64,000 nt of DNA from Pseudoalteromonas phenolica. GTDB lineage: Bacteria; Pseudomonadota; Gammaproteobacteria; Enterobacterales; Alteromonadaceae. The notes below the pieces were generated by a model. It was not told where the DNA came from. It saw only the letters and a list, made by a program, of their open reading frames with translations, and ran no database searches. Where the stretch lies: contig NZ_PNEC01000002.1 in NCBI RefSeq assembly GCF_005886345.1, forward strand, positions 38,155 through 102,154. Direction: 5' to 3'. How positions within the stretch are numbered: position 1 is the stretch's first letter; every line of letters begins with the position of its first letter. Made by a program: the position numbers and the translations under genes. Below, piece by piece: positions 32,534-41,670 of the stretch.

Positions 32534-33532
32534 TTATCCCAGAAGACTTAGTGCAGCCTGTGGACGCTGGTTAGCCTGACTAAGAATGGTCTGGCTTGCT
32601 TGTTGCAGAATCTGCATTTTGGTCAGATTTGCTGTTTCCTGTGCGAAATCAGTGTCTTTAATCCGAGATTTCGCAGCAGACAGGTTTTCAGAAATATTCG
32701 ACTGATTACGAATGGTTGACTGGAAGCGGTTTTGTACCGCACCTAGCTCAGCACGCTTTTTGTCAACAACCGCAATCAGCGCGTCCATACCTGCCATAAC
32801 TTGCTGTGCACCTACTTGGCTCGATACACTGATACCTGTTTCAGTGAATACCGAAGCAAACGTATTTGATGCAGTATAAGCTGAATCTAACGCAGACAGC
32901 GTCGCTTGTTGCGCTGTGCCGATAATACCTACCGATGGTGCACCGTGCAATGCTTTACCAACTACGGTCGAAGCCGCACCTGCGATACCCGACAGTGTAA
33001 ATCCGCCGTTAGCAGTCAGTGAGTTACCCGCCGCTGTACCGCCTACTTCTTTCATAGTGAAGCCGATAGTCTGTACTGCGTCTGCACCAACCTGGAAGCT
33101 TGCTTCATAAGTACCATCAAGCAAATTCTGTCCACCGAAAGTTGTATCAGAGGCAACCCGATTCACCTCACTCATCAATGAACGGATCTCTTCTTGGATT
33201 GCTAGGCGATCTTCATCCGTATTAGAGCCATTAGCAGCCTGTTGAGATAGTGTTCTTACACGTTGGAACATCGAAGTAACTTCTTCCATCGCTCCCTCAG
33301 CGGTTTGCGCAAGTGAAATACCGTCGTTTGCATTGCGGTTACCTTGGTTAAGGCCATTGATTTGTGAAGTCAAACGGTCAGAAATTTGTAGACCTGCAGC
33401 ATCGTCAGCTGCACTATTAATACGAAAACCAGATGATAAACGCTTGAATGATACATCTAGTGCATTACCAGAATTATTTAATTGTCTCTGTGCGTTCAAT
33501 GAACTAGCGTTTGTATTTACATAAAGTGCCAT
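32534..33532 (-). CDS. Flagellin (sigma-28 class, proximal copy)
   Basis: The 332-residue protein starts MALYVNTNASSLNAQRQLNNSG and ends ANQRPQAALSLLG. The protein is nearly the same as the other two, but many codons differ at third positions, and A/T-ending codons are more frequent than in the two copies to its left. The duplication is therefore old or the copies have different histories. A strong sigma-28 promoter lies 93 bases upstream. Confidence 0.95.
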   Translation of the reverse strand: MALYVNTNASSLNAQRQLNNSGNALDVSFKRLSSGFRINSAADDAAGLQISDRLTSQINGLNQGNRNANDGISLAQTAEGAMEEVTSMFQRVRTLSQQAANGSNTDEDRLAIQEEIRSLMSEVNRVASDTTFGGQNLLDGTYEASFQVGADAVQTIGFTMKEVGGTAAGNSLTANGGFTLSGIAGAASTVVGKALHGAPSVGIIGTAQQATLSALDSAYTASNTFASVFTETGISVSSQVGAQQVMAGMDALIAVVDKKRAELGAVQNRFQSTIRNQSNISENLSAAKSRIKDTDFAQETANLTKMQILQQASQTILSQANQRPQAALSLLG

Positions 33533-33624
33533 GATCTTTCTCCTAGTGTAAACTTAATATTTACTCTCAAACTTATGTCTTAAAGCCTTCGATTCATTTT
33601 TACTCTCCGGCTTGGTTAATTAAG

Positions 33625-33651
33625 TTATCGGGCGGCAAAAAAAATCCTTTA
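33625..33651 (-). promoter_or_regulatory. Sigma-28 (FliA) promoter of the proximal flagellin
   Basis: Minus strand TAAA, 15 bases, CCCGATAA (seven of eight -10 bases). The 33533-33849 gap holds this promoter, an A/T-rich stretch (about 33650-33790) immediately upstream of it that may act as an UP-like element, and the flgL terminator; no gene is seen. Confidence 0.85.
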
Positions 33652-33807
33652 GCTCTTTTTAAAAAAAACATTTAACCTTTTGTAAAGTATATATTTATTA
33701 TTATTTTTTGTTGTTTTAGGCTTTTTATAATGGCTAAATATAAATATCAAAATGAAAAAACTATAATCATTAGTAATCTATTTTTCACCTTCTTGTTTAC
33801 AGGATAA

Positions 33808-33838
33808 TAAAAAGCCGCCCTTTAAGGCGGCTTTTTTT
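33808..33838 (-). terminator. Rho-independent terminator after flgL
   Basis: AAAAAGCCGCC, loop, GGCGGCTTTTT, with A and T runs on both sides. It lies 12 bases behind the flgL stop and closes the flgJKL unit before the flagellin cluster. Confidence 0.9.
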
Positions 33839-33849
33839 ACAATAGTTCG

Positions 33850-35088
33850 TTACCTTATATATTCTAGTAAAGATAGATTAGTTAAGCGACCAAATGTTGC
33901 TTGTGAAGCTTGTAAGGCTGTTTCATGTTTTGTTAACTCTGTGATTGCTTCAGCCATATCTAACTCTATAAGTTCAGCTTTTGCTAATTTGTTATTTATA
34001 TCTAGGTCATTATTTGCTTCTGTTATTCTTGTGGCTGTATTTAACCTTCCACCTAAACCCGACTGAGTTTGTGACACTAAATTTTTCGAATTTTCAATCC
34101 CAATCATTGCATCAGCAAGAGCTTGCCTATAGTCATCATCATTTATAGTACCATTATTCAGTGTTGTAATAAGATTATCCAAAGTATTCAGAACATTGTC
34201 TTTCTGCGGCGGTGCCAAATCAAACTCTACAGTTCCGGTCGCAACTGAATCCATACTAAACTCCATACCTGCCACTTGAATATTCGCTTGCGAAAAATTA
34301 CCAGTATCTATAACAGTTGCACCTTGCCTTAAAGTGAAAGTATTCGGCGTACCAGCAGTCATATCTAATGTAAACGTATTTGAACCAGCAGGTGCTGTTG
34401 GATCAGGGTTATAATTGGCCTTATGAAACTGATCAAATGGTCCTTGTTCTTTAACATACACTGACGCGCTTGAAATGCCGCCTGTCACTGTTAAACCTGT
34501 ATTTGATACCACATTCAATCTTTGCTCTACACTCTCAAATACATCGAAGCCGTTATCACTCGACTTTATCTCGACCCCTTCTGCAACCTTTATTTTGTGT
34601 TGGCCCTGATCGCCGTTATACGCATAACGACCATTGGTACTGTCATAAGAAAAAGTTTTAGTATTATCTTGATATCCAGAAAAAATATAACGACCGTCTT
34701 CACTCTTTGCATTCATTAAATCAAGGACAGCTGTTTTAATTGCACTTAACTCTTCTGAAAGTGCTGCTCTATCTGGTTTGGTTAATGCACCGTTACCCGC
34801 TTGAACTGTTAACACATGCGCACGCGTTAAAGAGTCTTTTATATTCTCTAATACCCCTTCTTGAGTATCTAATCGACTTTTTAGCATCGTTAGATTTTTG
34901 GTGTACTGTTCGTTAGTCTGGATCTTGTCACCATATAACAATGCACGAGCCATCGCAGAAGGGTCATCCGAAGCACTTAAGACACGCTTTTGGGTAGTTA
35001 CTTGCTCCTGTGCTTTGTTAACTTCCTGCTGGTTATTCAAGATTGAGTTTAGGTTGTTCTTATAAATCATATTATGAGATAAACGCAT
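33850..35088 (-). CDS. flgL: Hook-filament junction protein FlgL (HAP3)
   Basis: The 412-residue protein has flagellin-like ends: N-terminal MRLSHNMIYKNNLNSILNNQQ with TTQKRVLSASDDPSAMARAL and SEDGRYIFSGYQDNTKTF, and a C-terminal coiled coil LAKAELIELDMAEAITELTKHETALQASQATFGRLTNLSLLEYI. It connects the hook with the filament beside FlgK. Six bases separate it from flgK. Confidence 0.96.
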   Translation of the reverse strand: MRLSHNMIYKNNLNSILNNQQEVNKAQEQVTTQKRVLSASDDPSAMARALLYGDKIQTNEQYTKNLTMLKSRLDTQEGVLENIKDSLTRAHVLTVQAGNGALTKPDRAALSEELSAIKTAVLDLMNAKSEDGRYIFSGYQDNTKTFSYDSTNGRYAYNGDQGQHKIKVAEGVEIKSSDNGFDVFESVEQRLNVVSNTGLTVTGGISSASVYVKEQGPFDQFHKANYNPDPTAPAGSNTFTLDMTAGTPNTFTLRQGATVIDTGNFSQANIQVAGMEFSMDSVATGTVEFDLAPPQKDNVLNTLDNLITTLNNGTINDDDYRQALADAMIGIENSKNLVSQTQSGLGGRLNTATRITEANNDLDINNKLAKAELIELDMAEAITELTKHETALQASQATFGRLTNLSLLEYIR

Positions 35089-35094
35089 AGTTAA

Positions 35095-37101
35095 TTACCT
35101 CGTCGCACTTAAAAGGGTATCGAAAACAGTTCTAGCTGTTGTTATAATTTGAGCTGAGGCTGAATAAGACTGTTGGAAACGCAATAAATTGGCTGCCTCT
35201 TCGTCAAGGTTTACGCCAGACATTGATTCAAACCATGCCTCAGATTGTTCTGCTAAAGCCTCAAAAGCAGCGCCATTCGTTTTTGCTTGATTTGCTATTA
35301 CACCAATTTCTGTTACTAACCCGGCATACGCTTCATTGAAAGTCTTTAAATTATCTGCCGTAGCAGTTGTAACAACATTTTGTCGAACCAATTCTTGTGA
35401 AGGTAATTTAGCCAACTCAAGCCCATTACGGTTATCATCAAATCCGCCTGTATTAAACTCTACAGTAAAAACATCCCCAACAGCTGGCGCTCCTTCAATA
35501 TTAAAGTCGAAACCATAACTACTATATGGAGCACCTGCTTGTGCCAGAATATTTTCAGCTGGCGGAGTGATTGTAAAAGTATTTGTACCATTACCATCAA
35601 CAATCTGATATTCATTGGCAGTAGCTGTTTTAGTAATCGTTATTGATCCCTGAGTCAGACTAGGCGGTGTGGCTGTAAAATTACTACCCGTACCAGTATT
35701 TGTTACAGAGCCTACTGAAATTGTTGCATTACTTGTATTATTTGCTTCTGTGATAGTTCTTATTGGTGATGCTAGTGCCAAACTTTCGGGTCTTTCAGTT
35801 GCCAACTCCATAGTAGAAGCAGCTGTTGAGTTGAGCTTAACCAAGAAGCTATCCCCTGTGTTTGCTGTGCCAGAAACGTTCATTTCAAGACCAAATGACT
35901 CTCCGCTCGTGATTGTGCTTGAGTCAATTACGCCTGCTGTGACATTAGCCGTTGATGGTGTGCCAATTATATTACCCTTGCTATCAACAGCTGCTATTTC
36001 AACCGTGGTTGCACTAGTAAAAGTAACTCTAAAATCAGTAGGGGGTATCTCAGCACCTTTGCCCGCTTCAAGCGTGGCATTAACAGAAGCAGAGCCTGTA
36101 TTATCGGCATAAGCATAGCCCCCTACAGTGGGGATCGAGAATATATCACCACCAATATTTCCGTCTAGGTCCATACCTTTTTTATTTTGTTCATTAAATG
36201 CATCAGCTAATGCTAATCCAATTTGGCCTAATTGATTTTGAGCTGGGGATAAGATTTCATCTCTAAAAGCTAACAAGCCTCCCATTTTGCCTTTAAGGGT
36301 GCTGATATCAATATCTAATTCAACAGCCCTACCATCAGGAGTATCCAACTTTAACTGTTTTATATTTGGGTCTGGATCACCATCCATGTCAAATGTATTG
36401 AATGTACCATTGACCATGACAAGTGACTGGCCTGATCCTAGAAAGACGAGTTTTTCATTATTTGGCCCATCTAGCGTTTCAATATCAACCAATTCGGCCA
36501 ACTCTTTGATCGCTTCGTCTCGTTCGTTTATGACCGAATTACTAGTTGCTTCGCCAGTTTGCATTTGGGCTCCAACAACTTTGTCATTTAAGTTACTGAT
36601 TTTTTGAATCAGATTATTAGCCTCATTAGCCATTATATGAAGCTGTTCATTAACGATGTTATTTTGGTCAAACACAATGCCCGAAAGACGGTCCATTTGG
36701 TCAACCAAGTTTTGCGCATCAGTCAAGAATAAAGAACGAGTCACTGTAGATGAAGGAAGATTCATTGCCTCTTGAAGGTTATTGAATAATGAATTAATAC
36801 TGTTGTTAAGACTATTGGATTCTTCGCCAAATAATGTATCAACACGCGATGACTCTGTAACAAATTGCTCATAATAAGTTTTGTTTGAAATATCACGATT
36901 CAATTGTTTTTGAGCAAATTCATTGAGTAATCGCACAGTCTCGCCGCGGCCAACTTGATTCCCCACCATCGTGCTGTGTTCGGTTCTTTCACGAATATAT
37001 CCTTTCGTGTTTAAATTAGATATGTTCCTACTTGTAGTCTGCAATAATTCAGTATTAGCCCTGATCCCAGCAGTACCAATATTCATTAGATTAAATGACA
37101 T
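35095..37101 (-). CDS. flgK: Hook-filament junction protein FlgK (HAP1)
   Basis: The 668-residue protein starts MSFNLMNIGTAGIRANTELLQTTSRNISNLNTKGYIRE, the standard FlgK/rod-hook N terminus, and ends in NLDEEAANLLRFQQSYSASAQIITTARTVFDTLLSA. The central region (about 330-560) is enlarged and rich in Thr, Ser and Gly, with repeated beta-strand-like stretches, as in other marine gammaproteobacteria. It lies 1 base behind flgJ. Confidence 0.96.
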   Translation of the reverse strand: MSFNLMNIGTAGIRANTELLQTTSRNISNLNTKGYIRERTEHSTMVGNQVGRGETVRLLNEFAQKQLNRDISNKTYYEQFVTESSRVDTLFGEESNSLNNSINSLFNNLQEAMNLPSSTVTRSLFLTDAQNLVDQMDRLSGIVFDQNNIVNEQLHIMANEANNLIQKISNLNDKVVGAQMQTGEATSNSVINERDEAIKELAELVDIETLDGPNNEKLVFLGSGQSLVMVNGTFNTFDMDGDPDPNIKQLKLDTPDGRAVELDIDISTLKGKMGGLLAFRDEILSPAQNQLGQIGLALADAFNEQNKKGMDLDGNIGGDIFSIPTVGGYAYADNTGSASVNATLEAGKGAEIPPTDFRVTFTSATTVEIAAVDSKGNIIGTPSTANVTAGVIDSSTITSGESFGLEMNVSGTANTGDSFLVKLNSTAASTMELATERPESLALASPIRTITEANNTSNATISVGSVTNTGTGSNFTATPPSLTQGSITITKTATANEYQIVDGNGTNTFTITPPAENILAQAGAPYSSYGFDFNIEGAPAVGDVFTVEFNTGGFDDNRNGLELAKLPSQELVRQNVVTTATADNLKTFNEAYAGLVTEIGVIANQAKTNGAAFEALAEQSEAWFESMSGVNLDEEAANLLRFQQSYSASAQIITTARTVFDTLLSATR

Positions 37102-37102
37102 C

Positions 37103-38080
37103 TTAGTTAACTCCTTGACGTACTAGCGACGTTAACATTTGTTTAAATTCTCCACGCTGTAAGACATTTTTTATTTTTTGTGCATAATTAGGATCGGTAG
37201 CGTAGCCAGCTTTTTGAAGGTCATCTAAATATTGTTCTGGCTTATCTACATTATTGAGCGCTTTGCTATAACGAGGGTTACTCTGTAAAAAATCAACATA
37301 GTCATTAATACTTTCTTTTATAGAATCATAAGCTCTAAAGTTTGCTTGCTTCTTAACGGGCAGTCCCTGCTCAAACTCTAATGTCATTTTTTTGGCATGC
37401 TCTCCTTGCCAAGATCTATCCGCTTTAATATTGAATAAATTAAAACTGCTACCGCCATCCTGTTTAGGGATCACATGTTTCCCCCAGCCTGTTTCAAGGG
37501 CTGCTTGAGCTATCATAACGGCTGGGTTCAAGCCTATTTTTTGAGCCGCTGTTTTAGCGTGTTCCCACATTGAACTGATAAAGGATTCAGGAGAATCGAA
37601 ATAAGGCTGCTCCACTGATTTTTCGGCTTTTTGAACAGGCTCAGGCTGACGGCGAATAAACTCAGGCTGTGACTCTGAAGATGGCTTTTGCATTGGCAGT
37701 TGAGCATCGTTTCTTAAAACGGTTGAGGGCTTATACCCATCCACATTAGGTGAAAGCTGTTTAACAATCAGATCGGCAAGACCCAAGCTACCTTTTTTAG
37801 ATAATTCGAGTGATAATTGTTGGTCGTGCATTTCCTGAAAGAACTTTACCCCGCTTGAATTAAACGGGCTGTTTTTATCTTCCATGGCTTCATTAGCTTG
37901 ACGCATACTCTTCATCAGCATTTGTGTGAAGATAGATTCAAAATGCTCTGCTGCTTTTTTTAGTGCTTCATTTGATGCTTGTTGATCGCCACCGCTTTTC
38001 AACGCATCTTGTCTAAGTGCATTTAGATCACCTAAATCAAAGAAGTTTTGCTTTTCTAACGGGTTGGTATTCATATTCAT
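37103..38080 (-). CDS. flgJ: Peptidoglycan hydrolase / rod cap FlgJ
   Basis: A two-domain protein of 325 residues, starting at ATG 38080. The N-terminal rod-binding domain (about 30-110) includes AAEHFESIFTQMLMKSMRQAN and SSGVKFFQEMHDQQLS. The C-terminal glucosaminidase domain (about 165-320) includes PAVMIAQAALETGWGKHV with the catalytic Glu, SFNLFNIKADRSW and AGYATDPNYAQKI. It opens the wall for rod passage and is the first gene of flgJKL, with its own sigma-54 promoter. Confidence 0.95.
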   Translation of the reverse strand: MNMNTNPLEKQNFFDLGDLNALRQDALKSGGDQQASNEALKKAAEHFESIFTQMLMKSMRQANEAMEDKNSPFNSSGVKFFQEMHDQQLSLELSKKGSLGLADLIVKQLSPNVDGYKPSTVLRNDAQLPMQKPSSESQPEFIRRQPEPVQKAEKSVEQPYFDSPESFISSMWEHAKTAAQKIGLNPAVMIAQAALETGWGKHVIPKQDGGSSFNLFNIKADRSWQGEHAKKMTLEFEQGLPVKKQANFRAYDSIKESINDYVDFLQSNPRYSKALNNVDKPEQYLDDLQKAGYATDPNYAQKIKNVLQRGEFKQMLTSLVRQGVN

Positions 38081-38111
38081 CAATTACACTAAATTACTCA
38101 TATGCTAACAA

Positions 38112-38128
38112 AGCAATAATCGAGCCAA
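38112..38128 (-). promoter_or_regulatory. Sigma-54 promoter of flgJKL
   Basis: Minus strand TTGGCTCGATTATTGCT: GG-N10-GC and perfect TTGCT. Its first two T bases are also the end of the T tract of the flgI terminator, so the two elements overlap. Confidence 0.82.
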
Positions 38129-38152
38129 AAAAAGCCTCGCATTTGCGAGGCT
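38127..38152 (-). terminator. Rho-independent terminator after flgI
   Basis: AGCCTCGCA, loop, TGCGAGGCT followed by seven T on the minus strand. It lies 24 bases behind the flgI stop. Confidence 0.9.
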
Positions 38153-38176
38153 AACTAACTGATTATAAGAGACACA

Positions 38177-39271
38177 TTATATGACGACTAATTGACCATT
38201 AATTGCACCTGCCTCTTTTAGCGCTTCTAAAATAGCCATTAAATCTCCCGGTGCTGCGCCTACTTCATTAATCGCTCTAACTAAATCATCTAGGTTTACA
38301 CCTGGGTTAAATACAAAGGCTCTGGAGTCGTCTTGATCAACATCGACAATACTCTGGCGCGTAACAACCGTTTCGCCATTCGCCAAAGACTGAGGTTGCG
38401 AAACCACTTGGTCTTCTGCAATGGTCACTGTTAAACCACCATGGGTAATTGCTGCAGGTTGAAGTTTCACATTTTTACCTATCACTATGGTACCTGTTCG
38501 TGAGTTCACAATGATTTTCGCTGAGGTATCGGCTGGTTTGAATTCAAGGTTTTCTAACGTGGCTAAATAGGCAACACGCTGAGAAGGGTCACGCGGTGCA
38601 ATAACCCTTACCGAAGCGGCATCCATTGGCTTTGCACTGTTAGGGCCCACTAAGCCATTGATGGTATCTGCTAAGCGTTTTGCTGTTGTAAAATCAGGGC
38701 GGTTCAAATTGAAAGTAATAAAATCACCTTGTGTAAACGGGCTTGCTACGGCACGTTCTACTGTTGCACCGTTCGGTACTCGACCTACCGTTGGTGTATT
38801 AATAACGACTCGACTTCCATCAAGTCCTTCTGCGCCCAGACCACCGACAATTAAGCTCCCTTGTGCTATAGCATATACATTACCATCAACGCCCTTCAAG
38901 AAGGTTTGTAATAACGTACCACCACGTAAACTTCCCGCACTACCTATTGAAGATACTGTGATGTCAATATTTTGTCCTGGTTTCACAAAAGGAGGTAAAT
39001 CTGCATGTACAGCAACCGCTGCAACATTCTTAATCTTTGGTTTTAGACTATCAGGTAATGTGATCCCAAAGCCATTTAACATGGCTTTAAAGCTTTGCTC
39101 AGTAAAACGTGATTGCTCACCCGTTCCAGGCAGGCCAACTACTAGGCCATAACCCACTAATTGGTTAGAGCGCACACCTTCAACCATACTCACATCTTTA
39201 ATGCGTTCAGCATGCACAGCTTGACTCAGTACGAGCACACATGTTGCTAAAATAACTTTAAATAACTTCAT
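38177..39271 (-). CDS. flgI: Flagellar P-ring protein FlgI
   Basis: The 364-residue protein has a signal peptide ([21 protein letters not shown]) and the conserved [61 protein letters not shown] and C-terminal [28 protein letters not shown]. It is the periplasmic bushing of the rod. It lies 9 bases behind flgH. Confidence 0.97.
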   Translation of the reverse strand: MKLFKVILATCVLVLSQAVHAERIKDVSMVEGVRSNQLVGYGLVVGLPGTGEQSRFTEQSFKAMLNGFGITLPDSLKPKIKNVAAVAVHADLPPFVKPGQNIDITVSSIGSAGSLRGGTLLQTFLKGVDGNVYAIAQGSLIVGGLGAEGLDGSRVVINTPTVGRVPNGATVERAVASPFTQGDFITFNLNRPDFTTAKRLADTINGLVGPNSAKPMDAASVRVIAPRDPSQRVAYLATLENLEFKPADTSAKIIVNSRTGTIVIGKNVKLQPAAITHGGLTVTIAEDQVVSQPQSLANGETVVTRQSIVDVDQDDSRAFVFNPGVNLDDLVRAINEVGAAPGDLMAILEALKEAGAINGQLVVI

Positions 39272-39280
39272 AATAATTCC

Positions 39281-39964
39281 TTAGAATGGCATTAAAGTGC
39301 TTAAGAAAAACTTCGCCAGCCAACCCGCACTTTGTGCTTCTTGACCATCACCTTTACCTGAGTATTGAATACGCGCATTGGCAATACGATTCGACTCAAC
39401 CGTATTATCTGATTTAACATCCGCGGCACGAATAATCCCCTCTATTCGCATAAACTCTTCACCCGTATTAAGAGTTAACCACTTTTCTCCCCGAACAACT
39501 AAGTTACCATTCGGTAGAACTCGCATCACATTAACCGATATATTACCGAATAAACTATTAGATTGGTTTGCTTGGCTGTCGCCTGAAAAAGAGTTACTGG
39601 AGTTCATCCCAAACTGTAAGCTTTGACTGCCAATATTAACGTTTGCTCCACCAAGTCCAACTACTGGGTCTAACGATGCTGCAGTTGACTTTCCTGTAGT
39701 TGTATTGGCTGCTTTTGTTGCAGACGTTGTTTCACGAAGTACGACTGTCAAAATATCGCCAACACGTAATGCCTTTTTATCACCATATAAATCATTTGAT
39801 AAATTTGGGTTAAAAAGAGAGCCTGTTGCTACAATTTGCTCCGCTTGTTGCTCTGGATAAATAGGCGCATAGTAAGGATCGTCTTTCACGACGTTTTTGT
39901 TTTGTGTAGACACACACCCAGTTAAAAATAATGAGCCTAAAATGATTAAACCTACAATACGCAT
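39281..39964 (-). CDS. flgH: Flagellar L-ring lipoprotein FlgH
   Basis: The 227-residue protein has a lipoprotein signal with lipobox LTGC (Cys17). Conserved segments are SLFNPNLSNDLYGDKKALRVGDILTV, LRETTSATKAANT, VNVMRVLPNGNLVVRGEKWL and EFMRIEGIIRAADV. It forms the ring in the outer membrane. It lies 14 bases behind flgG. Confidence 0.97.
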   Translation of the reverse strand: MRIVGLIILGSLFLTGCVSTQNKNVVKDDPYYAPIYPEQQAEQIVATGSLFNPNLSNDLYGDKKALRVGDILTVVLRETTSATKAANTTTGKSTAASLDPVVGLGGANVNIGSQSLQFGMNSSNSFSGDSQANQSNSLFGNISVNVMRVLPNGNLVVRGEKWLTLNTGEEFMRIEGIIRAADVKSDNTVESNRIANARIQYSGKGDGQEAQSAGWLAKFFLSTLMPF

Positions 39965-39978
39965 ATTAACCTCCAGAA

Positions 39979-40767
39979 TTATAATTGTTGGTTGATGTAA
40001 CTCAGCATTTCATCTACTTTTGAGATGACTTTTGAGTTCATTTCATAAACACGTTGAGTTTCGATCAAATTAACCAACTCTTCGGTTACATTTACGTTAG
40101 ACGTTTCTAATGCACCTTGAACAATAGAACCAAGACCGTCAACGCTTGGGTTACCCTGAACAGGCGCACCACTGACTGCCGTTTCTGTGTAAAGGTTTTG
40201 GCCAATCGGCTCAAGACCTGATGGGTTAATAAAGTCACTGATCACCAACTGACCAATCACCACATTTTCAGCTTGTCCTGCAACAGTAACTGACACTTCA
40301 CCATCTTGTGAGATGCTGATTGACTTGGCATCGTCAGGCACATTCATTTCTGGTTGGATCGGGAAACCGGCCCCAGATGTTACGATCCGGCCATTTTCGT
40401 CTGTGGTGAACTGACCGTTTCGAGAATACGCAACCGTACCGTCCGGCATTTGAATTTCAAAGAAACCTGGACCTTGGATCATCCAATCCAGTGAGTTTTC
40501 AGTGCTCTGCATATTACCCTGTGAAAAGTTCTTTTGGTTTGCAACCACCTTAGAACCGGCACCTAGCATTAAACCTGACGGTAGTTCAGTATCCTGTGAA
40601 GAGCGACCACCTGGCTGATTAATGTTTTGATATAGTAAATCTTCAAAGATCGCGCGGCTCTTTTTGTAGCCAACGGTACTGGCGTTGGCAAGGTTATTCG
40701 AAATAACCGAAATATCAGTTTGCTGAGCATCTAAGCCCGTTTTACTGATCCATAATGCTGGGTTCAT
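39979..40767 (-). CDS. flgG: Distal rod protein FlgG
   Basis: The 262-residue protein is of standard length: N-terminal MNPALWISKTGLDAQQTDISVISNNLANASTVGYKKSRA, the FlgG loop LPSGLMLGAGSKV, YSRNGQFTTDENGRIV and C-terminal NVTEELVNLIETQRVYEMNSKVISKVDEML. It forms the distal rod. It follows flgF by 17 bases. Confidence 0.97.
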   Translation of the reverse strand: MNPALWISKTGLDAQQTDISVISNNLANASTVGYKKSRAIFEDLLYQNINQPGGRSSQDTELPSGLMLGAGSKVVANQKNFSQGNMQSTENSLDWMIQGPGFFEIQMPDGTVAYSRNGQFTTDENGRIVTSGAGFPIQPEMNVPDDAKSISISQDGEVSVTVAGQAENVVIGQLVISDFINPSGLEPIGQNLYTETAVSGAPVQGNPSVDGLGSIVQGALETSNVNVTEELVNLIETQRVYEMNSKVISKVDEMLSYINQQL

Positions 40768-40784
40768 AACTTATACCTCACTCA

Positions 40785-41549
40785 TCAAACAATACGAAGA
40801 AGAGTGACATGCTTTTCATCCATCTCTTCTGCTTTTTTCATTAACTTCATTTGCATTTCAAACTGGCGTTGGTGATTGATCATATCGGTCATTTCGTGCA
40901 CTGGGTTTACATTAGACATTTCTAACATACCGCCCATTACTCTGGCTGTGGGCGATATATCACAGAAGCCGCAAAAGCCATCTTCTAATGCGTCTTCTTT
41001 AGGTCTAAATAATCCGTCGTTACCTTTTTGTAACTTGCTATTGTCGGCTTCGATGATTTTCAATCTATCGACAACTTCTAAAAAATTAGCAGGAGCGCCT
41101 TGTGGTCGTACTTGGATAGAACCATCATCACTGAATACCACTTTATCAACCGGGATTGGTAAAATAATTGGTCCACCTTCGCCAATAACTTGACGTCCAT
41201 GACTCGTCACCAAAGAACCGTCCGTTTTTATGTTTAAAGTACCCACTTTGGTATATGCTTCCTTACCAGATACATCCAAGACACTGATCCAAGACTTTTG
41301 ATCAACCGCAATATCTAAATCACGGCCAGTCTCTACAACAGCCCCCATGGTCATATTGGTGCCCGGTCGCTCTTGCATAGCGAAAACACGAGTCGGTAAT
41401 CCTTCACCAAACGCTTGCATTGAACGCGCTTGTGCAAAGTCAGCTTTAAAGCCTGTGGTATTGGCATTGGCTAGGTTATTCGCTTTTAATGCCACGCCAC
41501 GCAAACTTTGTTTGGCGCCAGACATTGCGATATACAGCATTTTATCCAT
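40785..41549 (-). CDS. flgF: Proximal rod protein FlgF
   Basis: The 254-residue rod protein has the N-terminal MDKMLYIAMSGAKQSLRGVALKANNLANANTTGFKADF and C-terminal NPVHEMTDMINHQRQFEMQMKLMKKAEEMD. The stretch DGFCGFCDISP near residue 190 carries two Cys two residues apart, which is unusual in an exported rod protein. First gene of the flgFGHI unit, with its own sigma-54 promoter. Confidence 0.96.
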   Translation of the reverse strand: MDKMLYIAMSGAKQSLRGVALKANNLANANTTGFKADFAQARSMQAFGEGLPTRVFAMQERPGTNMTMGAVVETGRDLDIAVDQKSWISVLDVSGKEAYTKVGTLNIKTDGSLVTSHGRQVIGEGGPIILPIPVDKVVFSDDGSIQVRPQGAPANFLEVVDRLKIIEADNSKLQKGNDGLFRPKEDALEDGFCGFCDISPTARVMGGMLEMSNVNPVHEMTDMINHQRQFEMQMKLMKKAEEMDEKHVTLLRIV

Positions 41550-41585
41550 TACATTTGGCCTAAAAATTAATCTTAAACCTAATAA

Positions 41586-41602
41586 AGCAATAAAGATGCC
41601 AA
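41586..41602 (-). promoter_or_regulatory. Sigma-54 promoter of flgFGHI
   Basis: Minus strand TTGGCATCTTTATTGCT: exact TTGGCA, GG-N10-GC and TTGCT. It lies 37 bases before the flgF ATG and 30 bases behind the flgE terminator. Confidence 0.87.
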
Positions 41603-41631
41603 CCTAATTTTGACGTGGAATAAAGAAAAGA

Positions 41632-41651
41632 AAGGCCGCAATTGCGGCCTT
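41632..41651 (-). terminator. Terminator after flgE (20-bp perfect palindrome)
   Basis: AAGGCCGCAATTGCGGCCTT is a perfect palindrome; on the minus strand it continues TCTTTTC. It lies 19 bases behind the flgE stop. Confidence 0.85.
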
Positions 41652-41670
41652 ACGAAAGAGGTGTTTAAAA

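Noticed and set aside
38658..39152. 164-codon plus-strand frame inside flgI
   Set aside because: Antisense shadow of a strongly conserved gene.
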